Positions 8,300-18,042 of a DNA stretch of 64,000 nucleotides are shown piece after piece; the stretch's first letter is position 1, and each line of letters opens with the position of its first letter. Below the pieces are notes generated by a model, which saw nothing but the letters and a program-made list of their open reading frames with translations, did not search any database and had not been told where the DNA came from. The position numbers and the translations under genes are program-made. Location of the stretch: the NCBI GenBank assembly GCA_965220465.1, contig CBDCPZ010000023.1:186001-250000 (forward strand), given 5' to 3'. This stretch comes from JAHDHW01 sp965220465 (lineage in GTDB: Bacteria; Bacteroidota; Bacteroidia; Chitinophagales; Saprospiraceae).

Positions 8300-11014
8300 C
8301 TATCTGCCGCTGCGGTCAATAAAAACATTACTGGCTTGCTGGGTCCCCATCATTTGGACATCCTGGATATTAACATGAGGGGGAGCAGTTACCATAAAAT
8401 AGATCACCTGAGCTACATCTTCAGACTTCAAAGGTTGGAAATCATCATAAATTTTAGCTCTGTCCTTGTCTTCAAATCGAACAAAAGCGAATTCGGTTTC
8501 TTCAACATGGCCTGGACTAACCTGACCAACCCTGATTTTATGTTTGTATAAATCTAATCGCATAGATTTTGTCAATGCGTCGACAGCAAATTTAGTGGCG
8601 CAATATACATTTCCATTAGGATAAACCTCATGACCGGCGGAGGAGCATATATTTATTATTTGCCCGGATTGTCGTTTTACCATGTGTGGAGCAATTGCTC
8701 TAGTGAGATAAAGCAACCCTTTGATATTGGTGTCAATCATCGTTTCCCAATGTTCGAGTTCACCTTCATGAATTGGCGCATAGCCTTTGGCTAGACCTGC
8801 ATTGTTGATCAAAATATCAACGTTTTTCCATTTATCGTCTAATTCTTCGATGGCTTGTTTTACCTCTTCGATATTTCTAACATCAAAAGGTAAAATCATG
8901 GAATCGGTATCGTATAATTTATCTAAGTCATTTTGAAGTTTTTCAAGACGTTCTTCTCGCCTTCCGTTCAAAATAAGCCGATAGCCATTCGCTGCAAAAA
9001 GTTGCGCTGTTGCTTTGCCAATCCCTGAAGTTGCGCCAGTGATAAAGACAACCTTTTCTATTTTGGATGCTTTTTGTTCGCTTTTTTGGGCTTCAATGGT
9101 AACAACTGGTTTTTTATCCGTGGGTTCGGCTTTATAATCGGAAGAGGGTTTTTTTGACTTTTTGTTTGCATCAAACTGAAAAACGATATCATTTTCCGGT
9201 GTTTTAATTTCTGGGTTAATCTGACACGCTCTTGCATAAAATAAAGCAGCGCTTTTCGGACTGTCCAATTCGTTGTAAAGCAGCGCCAAATCGTAGTTAG
9301 CGAATTTATGATCCGGATTAATTTTTAAAACTTTTTTGAAATGTTTTATTGCTTTTTTAGGCTTTCGAAATGTCTCATTGAGCAAAATACCTAGCCGGTA
9401 ATGTGCATCGTCATTATTTTTATCCTGCTTAATTGCTTTAGAAAAGTATTTATAAGCAAGTTTCTTTTTATCACTAAAAAATCCGGTGGTGATTAAACCA
9501 AGTTTGTAATAAATTCCAAAAGTATGTGGTTTGAATGAGGCTACCTTCTCGTAATATTTCTTAGCTAATGGAAAATCATTATTGAATTCAGCAATCTTAG
9601 CTAAGTGTTCAAAAGCTTCGCTATTTTGTGGATCAACTTCTACGACTTTCTTTAATTGTTTTGTTGCTTTATTATAATCTTCCTGATAATTTAGCAACAA
9701 CATGGCGTACATATATCGGGCACCGTTATTTTGAGGTTCGTGGTTTAAAACTTCTTTTAATTTGAGAACAGCTTCATTAATTTTACCTGATTCAACGAGG
9801 TTGGAAGCATCAAAAATCATCTCATCAATATCAAAGCTGTTGTCAGTTTCGATTTCAGTATCCATATTTTGAGCCACAGGTTCCGTTTCTTCTTCCGCAT
9901 CTTTAGCCAAAACGTAAGTCATCGGATCGAAATCACCGGTAATATCTTCATCTTCTTCAAAAACGGATTCCAGTGTTTTATAAGAAGTTTCAGTAGTTTC
10001 AACATTAGGTTGAATTTGGTCATCTTTTGCTGAATCTTCTTGATCTGAAAGCAGCTCTTCGTTTTCAACTTCTTCGACAATGTCATCCACTTGCTGTTCA
10101 AATGAAGTAGAATGTTCAGCTTTGAATTCTGTTTTATTAGATGGTAAATTAGCCATTTGTTTTTCGGCTCCGGATGTTACCAAATTAGCTGTCGGGGCAT
10201 CTTGAGTAACTGGTGTTAGTTCTTCTTTATCAACAGGTTGACTAATGTTCTCAACTACGTTCGTAGTAATTTCAGCAACTTTTTCTTCCAGGACAGGAAG
10301 TACGATTTCTTTTTCAGCAGCTTTCTTTAATAAATCCATTCCTGGAATTTCAGAAAGATCTTGTTCTAAGGGACTACTAACTTTTTTAGGGTCTCTGGCA
10401 GCTAAAGATTGATAATTTTTAAAAAGATTTTCATCACCAAATTTTTTAAAAAAGGCTTCAAAATTATTTTTTTCAAAAGCTTCATATGCCCAATATTCTT
10501 TAGTTTGAAGTATTCTTAAAAAGTCTCCAATTTCAGCAGAAATATTTTTTACTTTGAGGAGTTTTTCATCAAAAGCAGCTTCGTCAGAAGGAGCAATTGA
10601 ACGCCTTTCTTTCCTCAAATCGAGATACAATTCCTGCCAATAATTCATGTATTTTATGACATTACTTACCCGGTCGAACGAAGTCTCGACCGTTTCGAAG
10701 CTTTTACCATTTTCGGTAGGATATCTTCCGTCAATGATAATTACCTGGACATTGGCGAATTCTTTGGAATTATTAATAAACCCAAGCATATTTTGCATGC
10801 AAACTTCAGACTTTAAGAAGTTGTCGCTGATAAGTAACAATCCTTTATTGGATTGGTCCAAATTGGACTTAGACAAACTTTCCCCGTTTTTAACTTTAGC
10901 ACTACTTAAAAAGTCAAATTTAAAACCAGCTCTTTTTAATTTTTGATTGATCTCCTCGGGAATATTGCTGTTTGCTTCACAATAAGCAATAAAAAGTTTC
11001 TTTGGATTTGACAT
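8300..11014 (-). CDS. TIR-like / TPR / short-chain dehydrogenase (YdfG-type) fusion protein
   Basis: 904 residues, no signal peptide, so cytoplasmic. Residues ~5-150 look like a TIR fold (KLFIAYCEANSN first strand; LLLISDNFLKSEVCMQNM matching the usual 'S..yl.S.WC..EL' region), but the position of the catalytic glutamate is Asn. Residues ~210-395 are an acidic, probably disordered linker. TPR repeats span ~395-620 (NNGARYMYAMLLLNY, DDAHYRLGILLNE, HKFANYDLALLYNEL). A complete classical SDR domain fills ~650-904: TGATSGIG cofactor loop, NNAGLAKG, active-site Ser in NICSSAG and YCATK for YxxxK. The end (GHVEETEFAFVRF, PPHVNIQDVQMM) resembles YdfG-type NADP-dependent 3-hydroxy acid dehydrogenases. 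The fusion is open in one frame with uniform codon use, so it does not look like an assembly join. Function unknown. Confidence 0.85.
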   Translation of the reverse strand: MSNPKKLFIAYCEANSNIPEEINQKLKRAGFKFDFLSSAKVKNGESLSKSNLDQSNKGLLLISDNFLKSEVCMQNMLGFINNSKEFANVQVIIIDGRYPTENGKSFETVETSFDRVSNVIKYMNYWQELYLDLRKERRSIAPSDEAAFDEKLLKVKNISAEIGDFLRILQTKEYWAYEAFEKNNFEAFFKKFGDENLFKNYQSLAARDPKKVSSPLEQDLSEIPGMDLLKKAAEKEIVLPVLEEKVAEITTNVVENISQPVDKEELTPVTQDAPTANLVTSGAEKQMANLPSNKTEFKAEHSTSFEQQVDDIVEEVENEELLSDQEDSAKDDQIQPNVETTETSYKTLESVFEEDEDITGDFDPMTYVLAKDAEEETEPVAQNMDTEIETDNSFDIDEMIFDASNLVESGKINEAVLKLKEVLNHEPQNNGARYMYAMLLLNYQEDYNKATKQLKKVVEVDPQNSEAFEHLAKIAEFNNDFPLAKKYYEKVASFKPHTFGIYYKLGLITTGFFSDKKKLAYKYFSKAIKQDKNNDDAHYRLGILLNETFRKPKKAIKHFKKVLKINPDHKFANYDLALLYNELDSPKSAALFYARACQINPEIKTPENDIVFQFDANKKSKKPSSDYKAEPTDKKPVVTIEAQKSEQKASKIEKVVFITGATSGIGKATAQLFAANGYRLILNGRREERLEKLQNDLDKLYDTDSMILPFDVRNIEEVKQAIEELDDKWKNVDILINNAGLAKGYAPIHEGELEHWETMIDTNIKGLLYLTRAIAPHMVKRQSGQIINICSSAGHEVYPNGNVYCATKFAVDALTKSMRLDLYKHKIRVGQVSPGHVEETEFAFVRFEDKDRAKIYDDFQPLKSEDVAQVIYFMVTAPPHVNIQDVQMMGTQQASNVFIDRSGR

Positions 11015-11067
11015 ATTGAATGGGTGTTTTAATATTTGCTATAATTTTTATTATAATATGTAAGTAA

Positions 11068-12399
11068 CTAAAAATGTTCCGATAATAGCTCTTTTACAAA
11101 AACATTGAAGTCATTTTTAAAATCTTCATATTTGCTGGTTGCCGGACCTGAGAACCCTGTATGTATCCTTCTCACTTTGTTTTGCCGATCAATAAAAATC
11201 ATGGTTGGAAAGGAAAGGATATGGTTGAGCATAGGAAGCGATTTTGCTGCTTCTTTTTTGTTTGAGGTTCCAGCGTACAGAATCTCATAAGGTATTTCAA
11301 ATTTTTCTTTATAAGTTTTTAGGGCATTAATCGCTTTGTCTTTTTCTTTGTGTTTTTCAAAAGCCAAGGCAATTACTTCTAAACCTGTAGTTTCATTTTC
11401 TTTTAAATAATCAACTAAAAAACTCGTTTCATCACGGCAATTCGGGCACCAGGTTCCAAAAATCTGGACAATCTTTATTTTGTTTTGATAGGCATCGTCA
11501 TTAATAGAAACCAATTTTCCATATGCATTTTCAAACGTGAAATCAAAAGCATCGAAACCTTTTTTCAAATATGTAAGTGAATCTGGATTCACAAGTTCAA
11601 ACTTATTGTTTTTACGGGCTTCCCAAAGCGTTTTGTAATGATTGCCGGAACGGAATGATCCGATCAAAGAACTGTCTTCCATTAATTTTGCTTCAAACAG
11701 AAAAGCATGTGAACCGTCAAAGCAAGATAGGTACATTTTATTAGCTTGAACGGTTCCTTCCAAAAACCGATAATCTCCAGTTTCTGTAATGAATGTGCCT
11801 TGAAGGTTATTATCGTTTTGAATAAATTCTCCAATAGCTTTGTAAGGCTCAGTTTCGTCAAGCCCAAATATAGTTTCCCATTTTCCGTTTACATCAAACA
11901 AAGGCTCCTTTTTAAGTTGAGTAAAGCGATGCCCCTTTCCATGTTTAGCTCTGAAAGGAATAAAATAATTCGCACTTCGGGCCGGATCAAAAAACTTTCC
12001 TTCAATTAGACCATCCTCGAAAGCCGCTTCGATATAAGTTCCGTAAACAGGAAATCGAATAATGATGGTGTCTGCTCCCGTAGCTTTATCGTGGAAGGTC
12101 GTAATGTTGTCCAATAGTATTCGCTCTTCACCATTAATTATTTCAATATAGAAATCGGATTCGTTTTCATAAATCACTTCAAAATTAAACGGTAATTCTC
12201 CTTCGGAAACTTCTTCAAATTGATTGTCTTTTAGCTCTTGATAGGGTTCGTCATCTTTGCTCAAGACCACTTCTTTGGGCACCAATTCCAAAGTGCCTCT
12301 CCAAATACCTGGAGGGATGGTTGAATAAGGGTTTTCCATCACAAAGCAGGAAGATGCAAGCAGAGCAAGAAACAGCAAAAGAAGAAATGGTTTAGGCAT
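11068..12399 (-). CDS. TlpA-like thioredoxin-fold lipoprotein
   Basis: 443 residues. The N-terminus is a lipoprotein signal (LLLFLALLASSC, lipobox with Cys ~18). Residues ~25-280 are beta-rich with no family I can name; the last ~150 residues are a thioredoxin domain of the TlpA/ResA group with FGTWCPNCRDE (CxxC = CPNC), YEILYAGTSNKKEAAKSLPM and FPTMIFIDRQNKV with the cis-proline region. Such proteins reduce or exchange disulfides in the periplasm, anchored to a membrane. It lies 53 bases upstream of the TIR-like fusion gene on the same strand, so the two may be co-transcribed. Confidence 0.85.
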   Translation of the reverse strand: MPKPFLLLLFLALLASSCFVMENPYSTIPPGIWRGTLELVPKEVVLSKDDEPYQELKDNQFEEVSEGELPFNFEVIYENESDFYIEIINGEERILLDNITTFHDKATGADTIIIRFPVYGTYIEAAFEDGLIEGKFFDPARSANYFIPFRAKHGKGHRFTQLKKEPLFDVNGKWETIFGLDETEPYKAIGEFIQNDNNLQGTFITETGDYRFLEGTVQANKMYLSCFDGSHAFLFEAKLMEDSSLIGSFRSGNHYKTLWEARKNNKFELVNPDSLTYLKKGFDAFDFTFENAYGKLVSINDDAYQNKIKIVQIFGTWCPNCRDETSFLVDYLKENETTGLEVIALAFEKHKEKDKAINALKTYKEKFEIPYEILYAGTSNKKEAAKSLPMLNHILSFPTMIFIDRQNKVRRIHTGFSGPATSKYEDFKNDFNVFVKELLSEHF

Positions 12400-12522
12400 C
12401 TTGGTGAATAAGCTAGAAAATCAAAAACATAAAAATAAGAATACTTTACATATAAACTGAATTGAATATGAATGTTTTTTTGAAAAGTTGAAAATCTGAT
12501 AAATTCCTTTGCCCGATTTGGA

Positions 12523-13062
12523 TTATTTGGATTTATCTCCTACAAAGTGATCTTCTTTATATTTAAAAAGGACATTGAAGGTAGTGAGGCTACCATAAAT
12601 TCTGGTGATATATTGTTGCAGGTTGAATTTGTCCTCATCACTTAAAACTGAACTGGAATTTATTCGCTGTTCCATTACGCGAATCCGATCTCTGACCATG
12701 ACGATTTTATGAAAAAAAGTATCGATTGGAATTTCTTTAGATTTAACGGAGTCGTCAAAAGGTTTGAGAATCATTGTCCCGTTTTTCCACTTATCTCCCA
12801 ACTCAACGATTTGAGTAGCATCTGACCAGGTCTTTAATATTTTAATAAGCGATTGTTCTGCAGCTGTGAAAGACACTTCATCTTCTGCAGGAATAGCTTC
12901 TATGATTTCCCATTTATCGTATTCCCTTCCTACATGCTTTATTCCGTAAGTGAAAAAACAAACTTCATATGAAGCGACATTTAAGCGAATAATCACGCCA
13001 TCTCCATAGGCAGGGTGCTTTACCCGAGAACCTATTCCTAGCGATTGTGTTGCAATTTCCAT
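12523..13062 (-). CDS. Conserved-type protein with N-terminal Tudor/CarD-like SH3 fold
   Basis: 179 residues, soluble. The first ~55 residues (GIGSRVKHPAYGDGVIIRLN, then VCFFTYGIKHVGREYDKWEII) resemble the small beta-barrel found in CarD-type RNA polymerase-binding and UvrD C-terminal Tudor-like domains. The remainder is helical (FTAAEQSLIKILKTW, KIVMVRDRIRVMEQRI). I do not recognise a named family. A role in nucleic-acid or polymerase binding is inference from the N-terminal fold only. Confidence 0.6.
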   Translation of the reverse strand: MEIATQSLGIGSRVKHPAYGDGVIIRLNVASYEVCFFTYGIKHVGREYDKWEIIEAIPAEDEVSFTAAEQSLIKILKTWSDATQIVELGDKWKNGTMILKPFDDSVKSKEIPIDTFFHKIVMVRDRIRVMEQRINSSSVLSDEDKFNLQQYITRIYGSLTTFNVLFKYKEDHFVGDKSK

Positions 13063-13135
13063 GAAAAATAATTAATGGGTTTGTAGATGAAAAAAAATAT
13101 TTATACGATACCGTTTTGAAGGTGTTTCATAATCA

Positions 13136-13969
13136 TTAAGGATGGATTGCAGTGTAAGATTTTTTTTCCTGTAATTGAACTACCTTTTCATCTTCAATCA
13201 AAAACTTCGTCTGAACTCCTACATTTTCACCTTCCCGTGGAATATAAACTTCGAAATGTAAATGCGGTCCACTTGACCATCCGGTATTTCCGCTTAGACC
13301 GATAACCTGTCCTGCAACTACATGATCACCAGCTTCAACTAAAGATCCACCTTTTTTTAAATGCACATAACTGGCAAATGTGCCATCATCATGATAGATT
13401 AAAACATAATTAGCATGCGATTTACATTGACTGGATTTACACCCTTTGTCAGAATCTTCTTTTGTAGCAATTACAATCCCTGGCCGCGAAGCGCAAACTT
13501 TTGTCCCTTCCTTCATATCAAAGTCAATTGCGTTGAGGCCTGCATGGGAATATTTTCCGTTATAACCCTGGCCAATGACACATTTTTTTCCTTTTTCAAA
13601 AGGCAAAAGATAGACATAATCGTCGTTGTGAATTGTTTTTATTGTATTTCCCAGAAAGTAAGCCATTTTAATTCCGTACTCAGTGCTTTTGTTTTTTAGA
13701 GGAATAAGTGTGGCGATTAAGATTGGTTCATCACCGTTTGGGATTACTTTTTTGATGGGAACACTTTGCTTCACTTTCAAATTTTTAAGCTTATCAAAAT
13801 CTAATACTATTGAAAGTGGGCAATACCCTTTATTGACAGCATAAAGATGTGTTGAGCCGTCCGGGCCTGGTTCTTCTGATAATTCAAGCCAGTCTAATTC
13901 AACCTGGGCAGAAAGAGGGAAATTAAATAGTATAAATAAAAATATAGAAAAAGTCGAGATTAATTTCAT
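13136..13969 (-). CDS. M23 family peptidoglycan metallopeptidase
   Basis: 277 residues with a signal peptide (FSIFLFILFNFPLSAQ). The LytM/M23 domain fills ~130-260. Zinc ligands are visible: His and Asp in HAGLNAIDFD, and HLHFE (HxH) after SGNTGWSSGP. An extra loop DKGCKSSQCKSHANY holds two cysteines. M23 enzymes cut peptide cross-links in peptidoglycan, so a periplasmic cell-wall function is expected. The N-terminal ~100 residues are a beta-rich domain of unknown role. Minus-strand neighbours are spaced widely enough for independent transcription. Confidence 0.88.
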   Translation of the reverse strand: MKLISTFSIFLFILFNFPLSAQVELDWLELSEEPGPDGSTHLYAVNKGYCPLSIVLDFDKLKNLKVKQSVPIKKVIPNGDEPILIATLIPLKNKSTEYGIKMAYFLGNTIKTIHNDDYVYLLPFEKGKKCVIGQGYNGKYSHAGLNAIDFDMKEGTKVCASRPGIVIATKEDSDKGCKSSQCKSHANYVLIYHDDGTFASYVHLKKGGSLVEAGDHVVAGQVIGLSGNTGWSSGPHLHFEVYIPREGENVGVQTKFLIEDEKVVQLQEKKSYTAIHP

Positions 13970-14051
13970 AGGTAAATCAGTTCTTATGGAATTTTAATAT
14001 GTATCAAAAAGATAAACTATTTCTTACGATGGAAAATTGTACCAAATACTA

Positions 14052-14097
14052 ATAAAAATGACCACAAGCAAGTCATTCGATACAAGTGGTCGTTTTT
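14052..14097 (-). terminator. Terminator of the 14.1-16.7 kb T9SS gene
   Basis: Inverted repeat AAAAATGACCAC ... GTGGTCGTTTTT (one G-T pair) with a 22-base loop; on the minus strand it is followed by a T-run directly after the stop codon region. Confidence 0.6.
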
Positions 14098-14112
14098 ATG
14101 TCAGTTTATTTT

Positions 14113-16704
14113 TTATTGTAAAAAAACCTTAGCAGTATAAAGTTGATCATCATCTTTTGCTGTTAAAATATAAATCCCTTTTGGAAGCCCCTTTAAAGAT
14201 CTTTCTATTTGAAAACCTTGGTTATTTGGTGTGGTGGCTATTTGTTCTTCTTTTAAAGTTTTTCCATCGATATTTAAAATCTTTAAAGTGACCTTTTTGC
14301 TTTTCAAATCATTTAATTGAATTTGAATTAAATCATTTGTTGGATTTGGATATACTTTAAAATTGATATTGTTTGCAAGCATCTCTTTAGTTCCGGTAGG
14401 ATCAGCAATACGGAAATCCCAGATTCCTCGACCATAAGTTCCAAATCTTACAAAGTCCAGTTCTTCTATAAATTCTACTGACCAATAAGTCTGTGCAGGC
14501 GCTCCCATTCCAGACATATCATACCATTGGTCCTCTTCAACGATGTAAACATAAGGACCGGCTTCAGTCGCTGCAAAAAACATAGTTTCATCAGCGTTAG
14601 CAACGATTTCAAAAACCAGGGTAGGAGGTAGACCATCACTCATTGGATTAAAAGAAAAGCCTCCATTTGTTGATTTCCAGACAGCTGGATTGGAATATCC
14701 GCTTCCTCCAAAATAGACGGTATTTTCGTCAAATTTTGAAGGATAAATAGTCTGTCCATATAAATAATGTCCTTCCGGGAGAAAGTCAAAAGTCTGTTCC
14801 CAATTTTGGCCATTGTCTGTAGAAGTAAAAAATCTTCCGTTGGTTGTACCAACATACCAGTGATCCGGATTTAAAGGGGAAGTTTTTAAACTAGAAACAG
14901 CTGCTCCGACGGATTCTTCGAAAAAATCAAATGGAAACTGACTTGTAGTAATATTATTTCCCTGAGCTTCCAATTTTATAATATAGGAACCTGAGCCGCC
15001 ATTTTCATTTCCTCCTGCCATATAAATTTCATTTTCAGAAGAATTGGGTTTCGACATCAAAGGAGGAATCCAGACAGATTCATTTTCCGAGTCTAAATCA
15101 TAGGATGCAGTTATTCCTTCACTTTGAGCATTTGAATAATATGTTACCCAACCACCCGGATAAACGGTCCACAAATGAAATCCGTTTTGTGAAAAAACAA
15201 TATGGCCATAATCCCCGGAAATAACTTGTTCAAAAAACATGACTTCATTATTGCTAAAAGTAAAACCACGTTGGAAACCCTGATCCTGAGATCCGGCATA
15301 TATAAAACCATTATTAATCGGGTCAGTACGTACGCTGTAATATTGGCTGACATTTAAACCATTCAAACCAATATTATCTTTGTTGTTCATATAATCATAG
15401 GAAATACTAAGCCCTCCATGATTACTGATTAAAAGGAAGTTTTCTCCACCGGATTTTTTAAATTCATTAAAATACATCATGTCTGCGTGTAAGCTACCCC
15501 CAACGTCATCATAATATTCACCCCAGGAATTTACTTTGCTCCACGAAACTCCTCCATTAGAGCTTGTATAACATTCAATATCTCCATACATCAGAAAATC
15601 CGCATTGCTTGGTGACATATAAATACCTACAGACCATGGGCTTGATGGCATCTGACCTTGCAATGTCCATGAAACACCAAAATCCGTACTTGAGTAGACT
15701 TCACTATCAGAATTGTAGATTACCAATTTGGTGACGGTGTCTTGTTGAATACCAATTAAATTTGCCCGGACATTTCCAAAACCAAAACTATCATTTGCAA
15801 CTAAAAGGTCTAATTGATCGGTATTTTGATTGATTTCATAAATATAAGTTTTCTCTCCATTGTCCCGGTTTAGGATATAAATGTCGTTCGAATTGTGAGG
15901 TTTACATAGTGTGTAACGATCAAAGCTGGAGTTGCTTAATTGCTGAATAAAAGTATAGGTTTGCCCTTTATCTGAGGATTTGTAAAGCTTCAAATTGTCC
16001 CAGTACCCAGGCTTTGATAATATATAAATCGTGTTTTCGTCATTATCCAAAACGATTGATTTACGGGAAGCTCCCCATCGATCGTTTATGGTAATTCCTG
16101 TAGAAGCAGTCCAGTTTAATCCATCATCATCGGAATAATGGGGGATTTCATTAATCGTAGCAACTAATCGCCTGCCTGTATTGGTTGGGATAAATTTTAG
16201 CAATTCATTTCCAAAATTGAAGTCCTGATTGATTGGTTGCCAACCACTTCCATCCAAATTGCCTTTCCAAAGGGTTCCTCCTGCCGATATCAAATAAACT
16301 TCCTCTGTTAAGGAGTCAAACTCAGTGACAAAGACACTTCCGGATTGGTTACGACTTCCTCTTTCCTTCCATTCACCAATTAAATTTCCGTTAGCAAGAA
16401 CTTCTTCATTATCGCGATTTGAACCTTTGTTTCTAAATTCAGCTCGTTCCAGATGTCTTTGCATTTGCGTTTCATATTCCATTGATTTCCAGTTGGTTCC
16501 GGGAGCTGCCTGATGCATTAATTCAAACCATTTTTCCCTCTTTTCCTGATTGTCTCCATCTTCAGATCCTTCTTTGACAATCGTTTCCCCACTAGTTGGA
16601 CCAGGTAATGGATTGGGAGTCTCATTGCTGTCATTAGAAAACATTATAAACGTAACACCAAATAATATGATGAGCCCTAAAGGAAATAATAATTTAGATT
16701 TCAT
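14113..16704 (-). CDS. Secreted VPS10/sortilin-like beta-propeller protein with type A T9SS sorting domain
   Basis: 863 residues. A hydrophobic N-terminal signal (LLFPLGLIILFGVTFIMF) precedes ~700 residues of Asp-box repeats (YSDDDGLNWT, SSTDFGVSWT, TSSNGGVSWS, TSTDNGQNWE, KSTNGGFSFN), a sortilin/photosystem-assembly-like propeller. The last ~80 residues (INFKVYPNPTNDLIQI, GLPKGIYILTAKDDD) are a type A T9SS signal. It resembles the protein at 4480-8028 in plan but lacks the dockerin- and cohesin-like parts. It begins 15 bases after the symporter gene's stop and may share its transcript. Ligand unknown. Confidence 0.85.
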   Translation of the reverse strand: MKSKLLFPLGLIILFGVTFIMFSNDSNETPNPLPGPTSGETIVKEGSEDGDNQEKREKWFELMHQAAPGTNWKSMEYETQMQRHLERAEFRNKGSNRDNEEVLANGNLIGEWKERGSRNQSGSVFVTEFDSLTEEVYLISAGGTLWKGNLDGSGWQPINQDFNFGNELLKFIPTNTGRRLVATINEIPHYSDDDGLNWTASTGITINDRWGASRKSIVLDNDENTIYILSKPGYWDNLKLYKSSDKGQTYTFIQQLSNSSFDRYTLCKPHNSNDIYILNRDNGEKTYIYEINQNTDQLDLLVANDSFGFGNVRANLIGIQQDTVTKLVIYNSDSEVYSSTDFGVSWTLQGQMPSSPWSVGIYMSPSNADFLMYGDIECYTSSNGGVSWSKVNSWGEYYDDVGGSLHADMMYFNEFKKSGGENFLLISNHGGLSISYDYMNNKDNIGLNGLNVSQYYSVRTDPINNGFIYAGSQDQGFQRGFTFSNNEVMFFEQVISGDYGHIVFSQNGFHLWTVYPGGWVTYYSNAQSEGITASYDLDSENESVWIPPLMSKPNSSENEIYMAGGNENGGSGSYIIKLEAQGNNITTSQFPFDFFEESVGAAVSSLKTSPLNPDHWYVGTTNGRFFTSTDNGQNWEQTFDFLPEGHYLYGQTIYPSKFDENTVYFGGSGYSNPAVWKSTNGGFSFNPMSDGLPPTLVFEIVANADETMFFAATEAGPYVYIVEEDQWYDMSGMGAPAQTYWSVEFIEELDFVRFGTYGRGIWDFRIADPTGTKEMLANNINFKVYPNPTNDLIQIQLNDLKSKKVTLKILNIDGKTLKEEQIATTPNNQGFQIERSLKGLPKGIYILTAKDDDQLYTAKVFLQ

Positions 16705-16719
16705 TTTTGAAATAATTTT

Positions 16720-18042
16720 TTAAGCTGTTTTATGATAATGGTCATCCCAATCTTTAATTTTTGGGTCCCCTAATTTACCAACACTTTTTGCGACAAGCAT
16801 TGAAACAGTTGCATCTCCGGTAACATTGACAACTGTACGACACATGTCCAAAGGCCGATCAACCGCAAAAATTAGTGCTAGCCCAGCCTCTGGAATTCCG
16901 GCCTGGCCTAATACAATAACTAACATAACCAATCCTGCACTAGGAACAGCGGCTGAACCGATTGAGGCTAACGTGGCTGTAACAATAATCCCAAGTTGTG
17001 CGGAAATTGACAAATCCATACCAAAGGCCTGGGCAATAAATACTGCTGCAACAGCTTGGTAACAGCTTGTGCCATCCATGTTAATTGTGGCTCCGATGGG
17101 TAAAACAAAACTTGTAACTTCTTTGTCTACACCCAAATGTTCTTCCACACGTTCCATTGTTACCGGCAAGGTTGCAGCACTTGAGCTTGTTGAAAATGCA
17201 ACTAATTGCGCCGGCGAGATTCCATTGAAGAAATTGACATAAGATCTTCCCGTAAAATATACCACTAGTGCTGGATAAAATACAAAAATTAGTAAACCAA
17301 GACCTAATAACAATGTCAGACTATAGCCAAATAAAGCATATAGGATATCGACTTTTGGTGCTTCAGCAATTAAAGCAGCTAAAAGCGCAAAAACTCCATA
17401 TGGAGCTGCAAGCATAATCACATCAATTAATTTCAAGATAACTTCATTCAAACCATCAAAAAAATCTTTGACAGGTTTGGCTTTATCAACTGGAATCAGA
17501 ATCATCCCAATTCCAAAAAATATAATAAAAAAAATAACCTGTAGCATCATTCTATTGTCAGTCAATGACAGAAATATATTGTCAGGTACGAGCTCAATAA
17601 GGGGCTTAAGAGGGCCAATTTCTTTCTTTTCATTCTCTTGGTTTCTAGCCTCTGCGATTTTAGTTTCTGCACTTGCTGCATAATCACTTTTCAACGACTC
17701 CATGGTGTCTGGATTCATCCATGTTCCTGGTTGGATGGTATTTACTAAAACGAGCCCAATTAAAACGGCAGTAACGGTTGTAATTAAATATATGGCAATA
17801 GTTCTTCCGCCCATTTTGGAAAGCTTGGAAATATCTTTTAAATCAGAAATGCCTTTTATTAAAGAAACGACTATTAGTGGAACGGCAATTAGTTTCAATA
17901 AATTGATAAAAATGGTTCCAAATGGTTTGATGTAATAGGTTACAAATTTTGCCCCACCATCAAACTGCACTGCAATAAAACCAATCAAAACGCCCAAAAT
18001 CATTCCAATGATAATCTTCCAATGTAAAGCTAAGTTTCGCAT
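16720..18042 (-). CDS. Dicarboxylate/amino acid:cation symporter (DAACS, GltP/DctA type)
   Basis: About 440 residues from the ATG at 18042; a TTG ten codons upstream extends the frame but adds only a charged, unconserved-looking leader. Eight membrane helices and two re-entrant loops are expected. Family signatures are present: FSTSSSAATLPVTM (serine-rich hairpin 1), NMDGTSCYQ (cation/substrate helix), ASIGSAAVPSAGL (hairpin 2) and DRPLDMCRTVVNVTGDA (substrate-binding helix 8, with the Arg that often marks acidic amino acid or dicarboxylate binding). It would import glutamate, aspartate or C4-dicarboxylates with Na+ or H+; the exact substrate is not certain. Confidence 0.9.
   Translation of the reverse strand: MRNLALHWKIIIGMILGVLIGFIAVQFDGGAKFVTYYIKPFGTIFINLLKLIAVPLIVVSLIKGISDLKDISKLSKMGGRTIAIYLITTVTAVLIGLVLVNTIQPGTWMNPDTMESLKSDYAASAETKIAEARNQENEKKEIGPLKPLIELVPDNIFLSLTDNRMMLQVIFFIIFFGIGMILIPVDKAKPVKDFFDGLNEVILKLIDVIMLAAPYGVFALLAALIAEAPKVDILYALFGYSLTLLLGLGLLIFVFYPALVVYFTGRSYVNFFNGISPAQLVAFSTSSSAATLPVTMERVEEHLGVDKEVTSFVLPIGATINMDGTSCYQAVAAVFIAQAFGMDLSISAQLGIIVTATLASIGSAAVPSAGLVMLVIVLGQAGIPEAGLALIFAVDRPLDMCRTVVNVTGDATVSMLVAKSVGKLGDPKIKDWDDHYHKTA

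Noticed and set aside
8300..11014. Reading the TIR-like gene as a TIR anti-phage defence enzyme
   Set aside because: The catalytic Glu is missing, no defence gene is nearby, and the protein ends in an ordinary active SDR.
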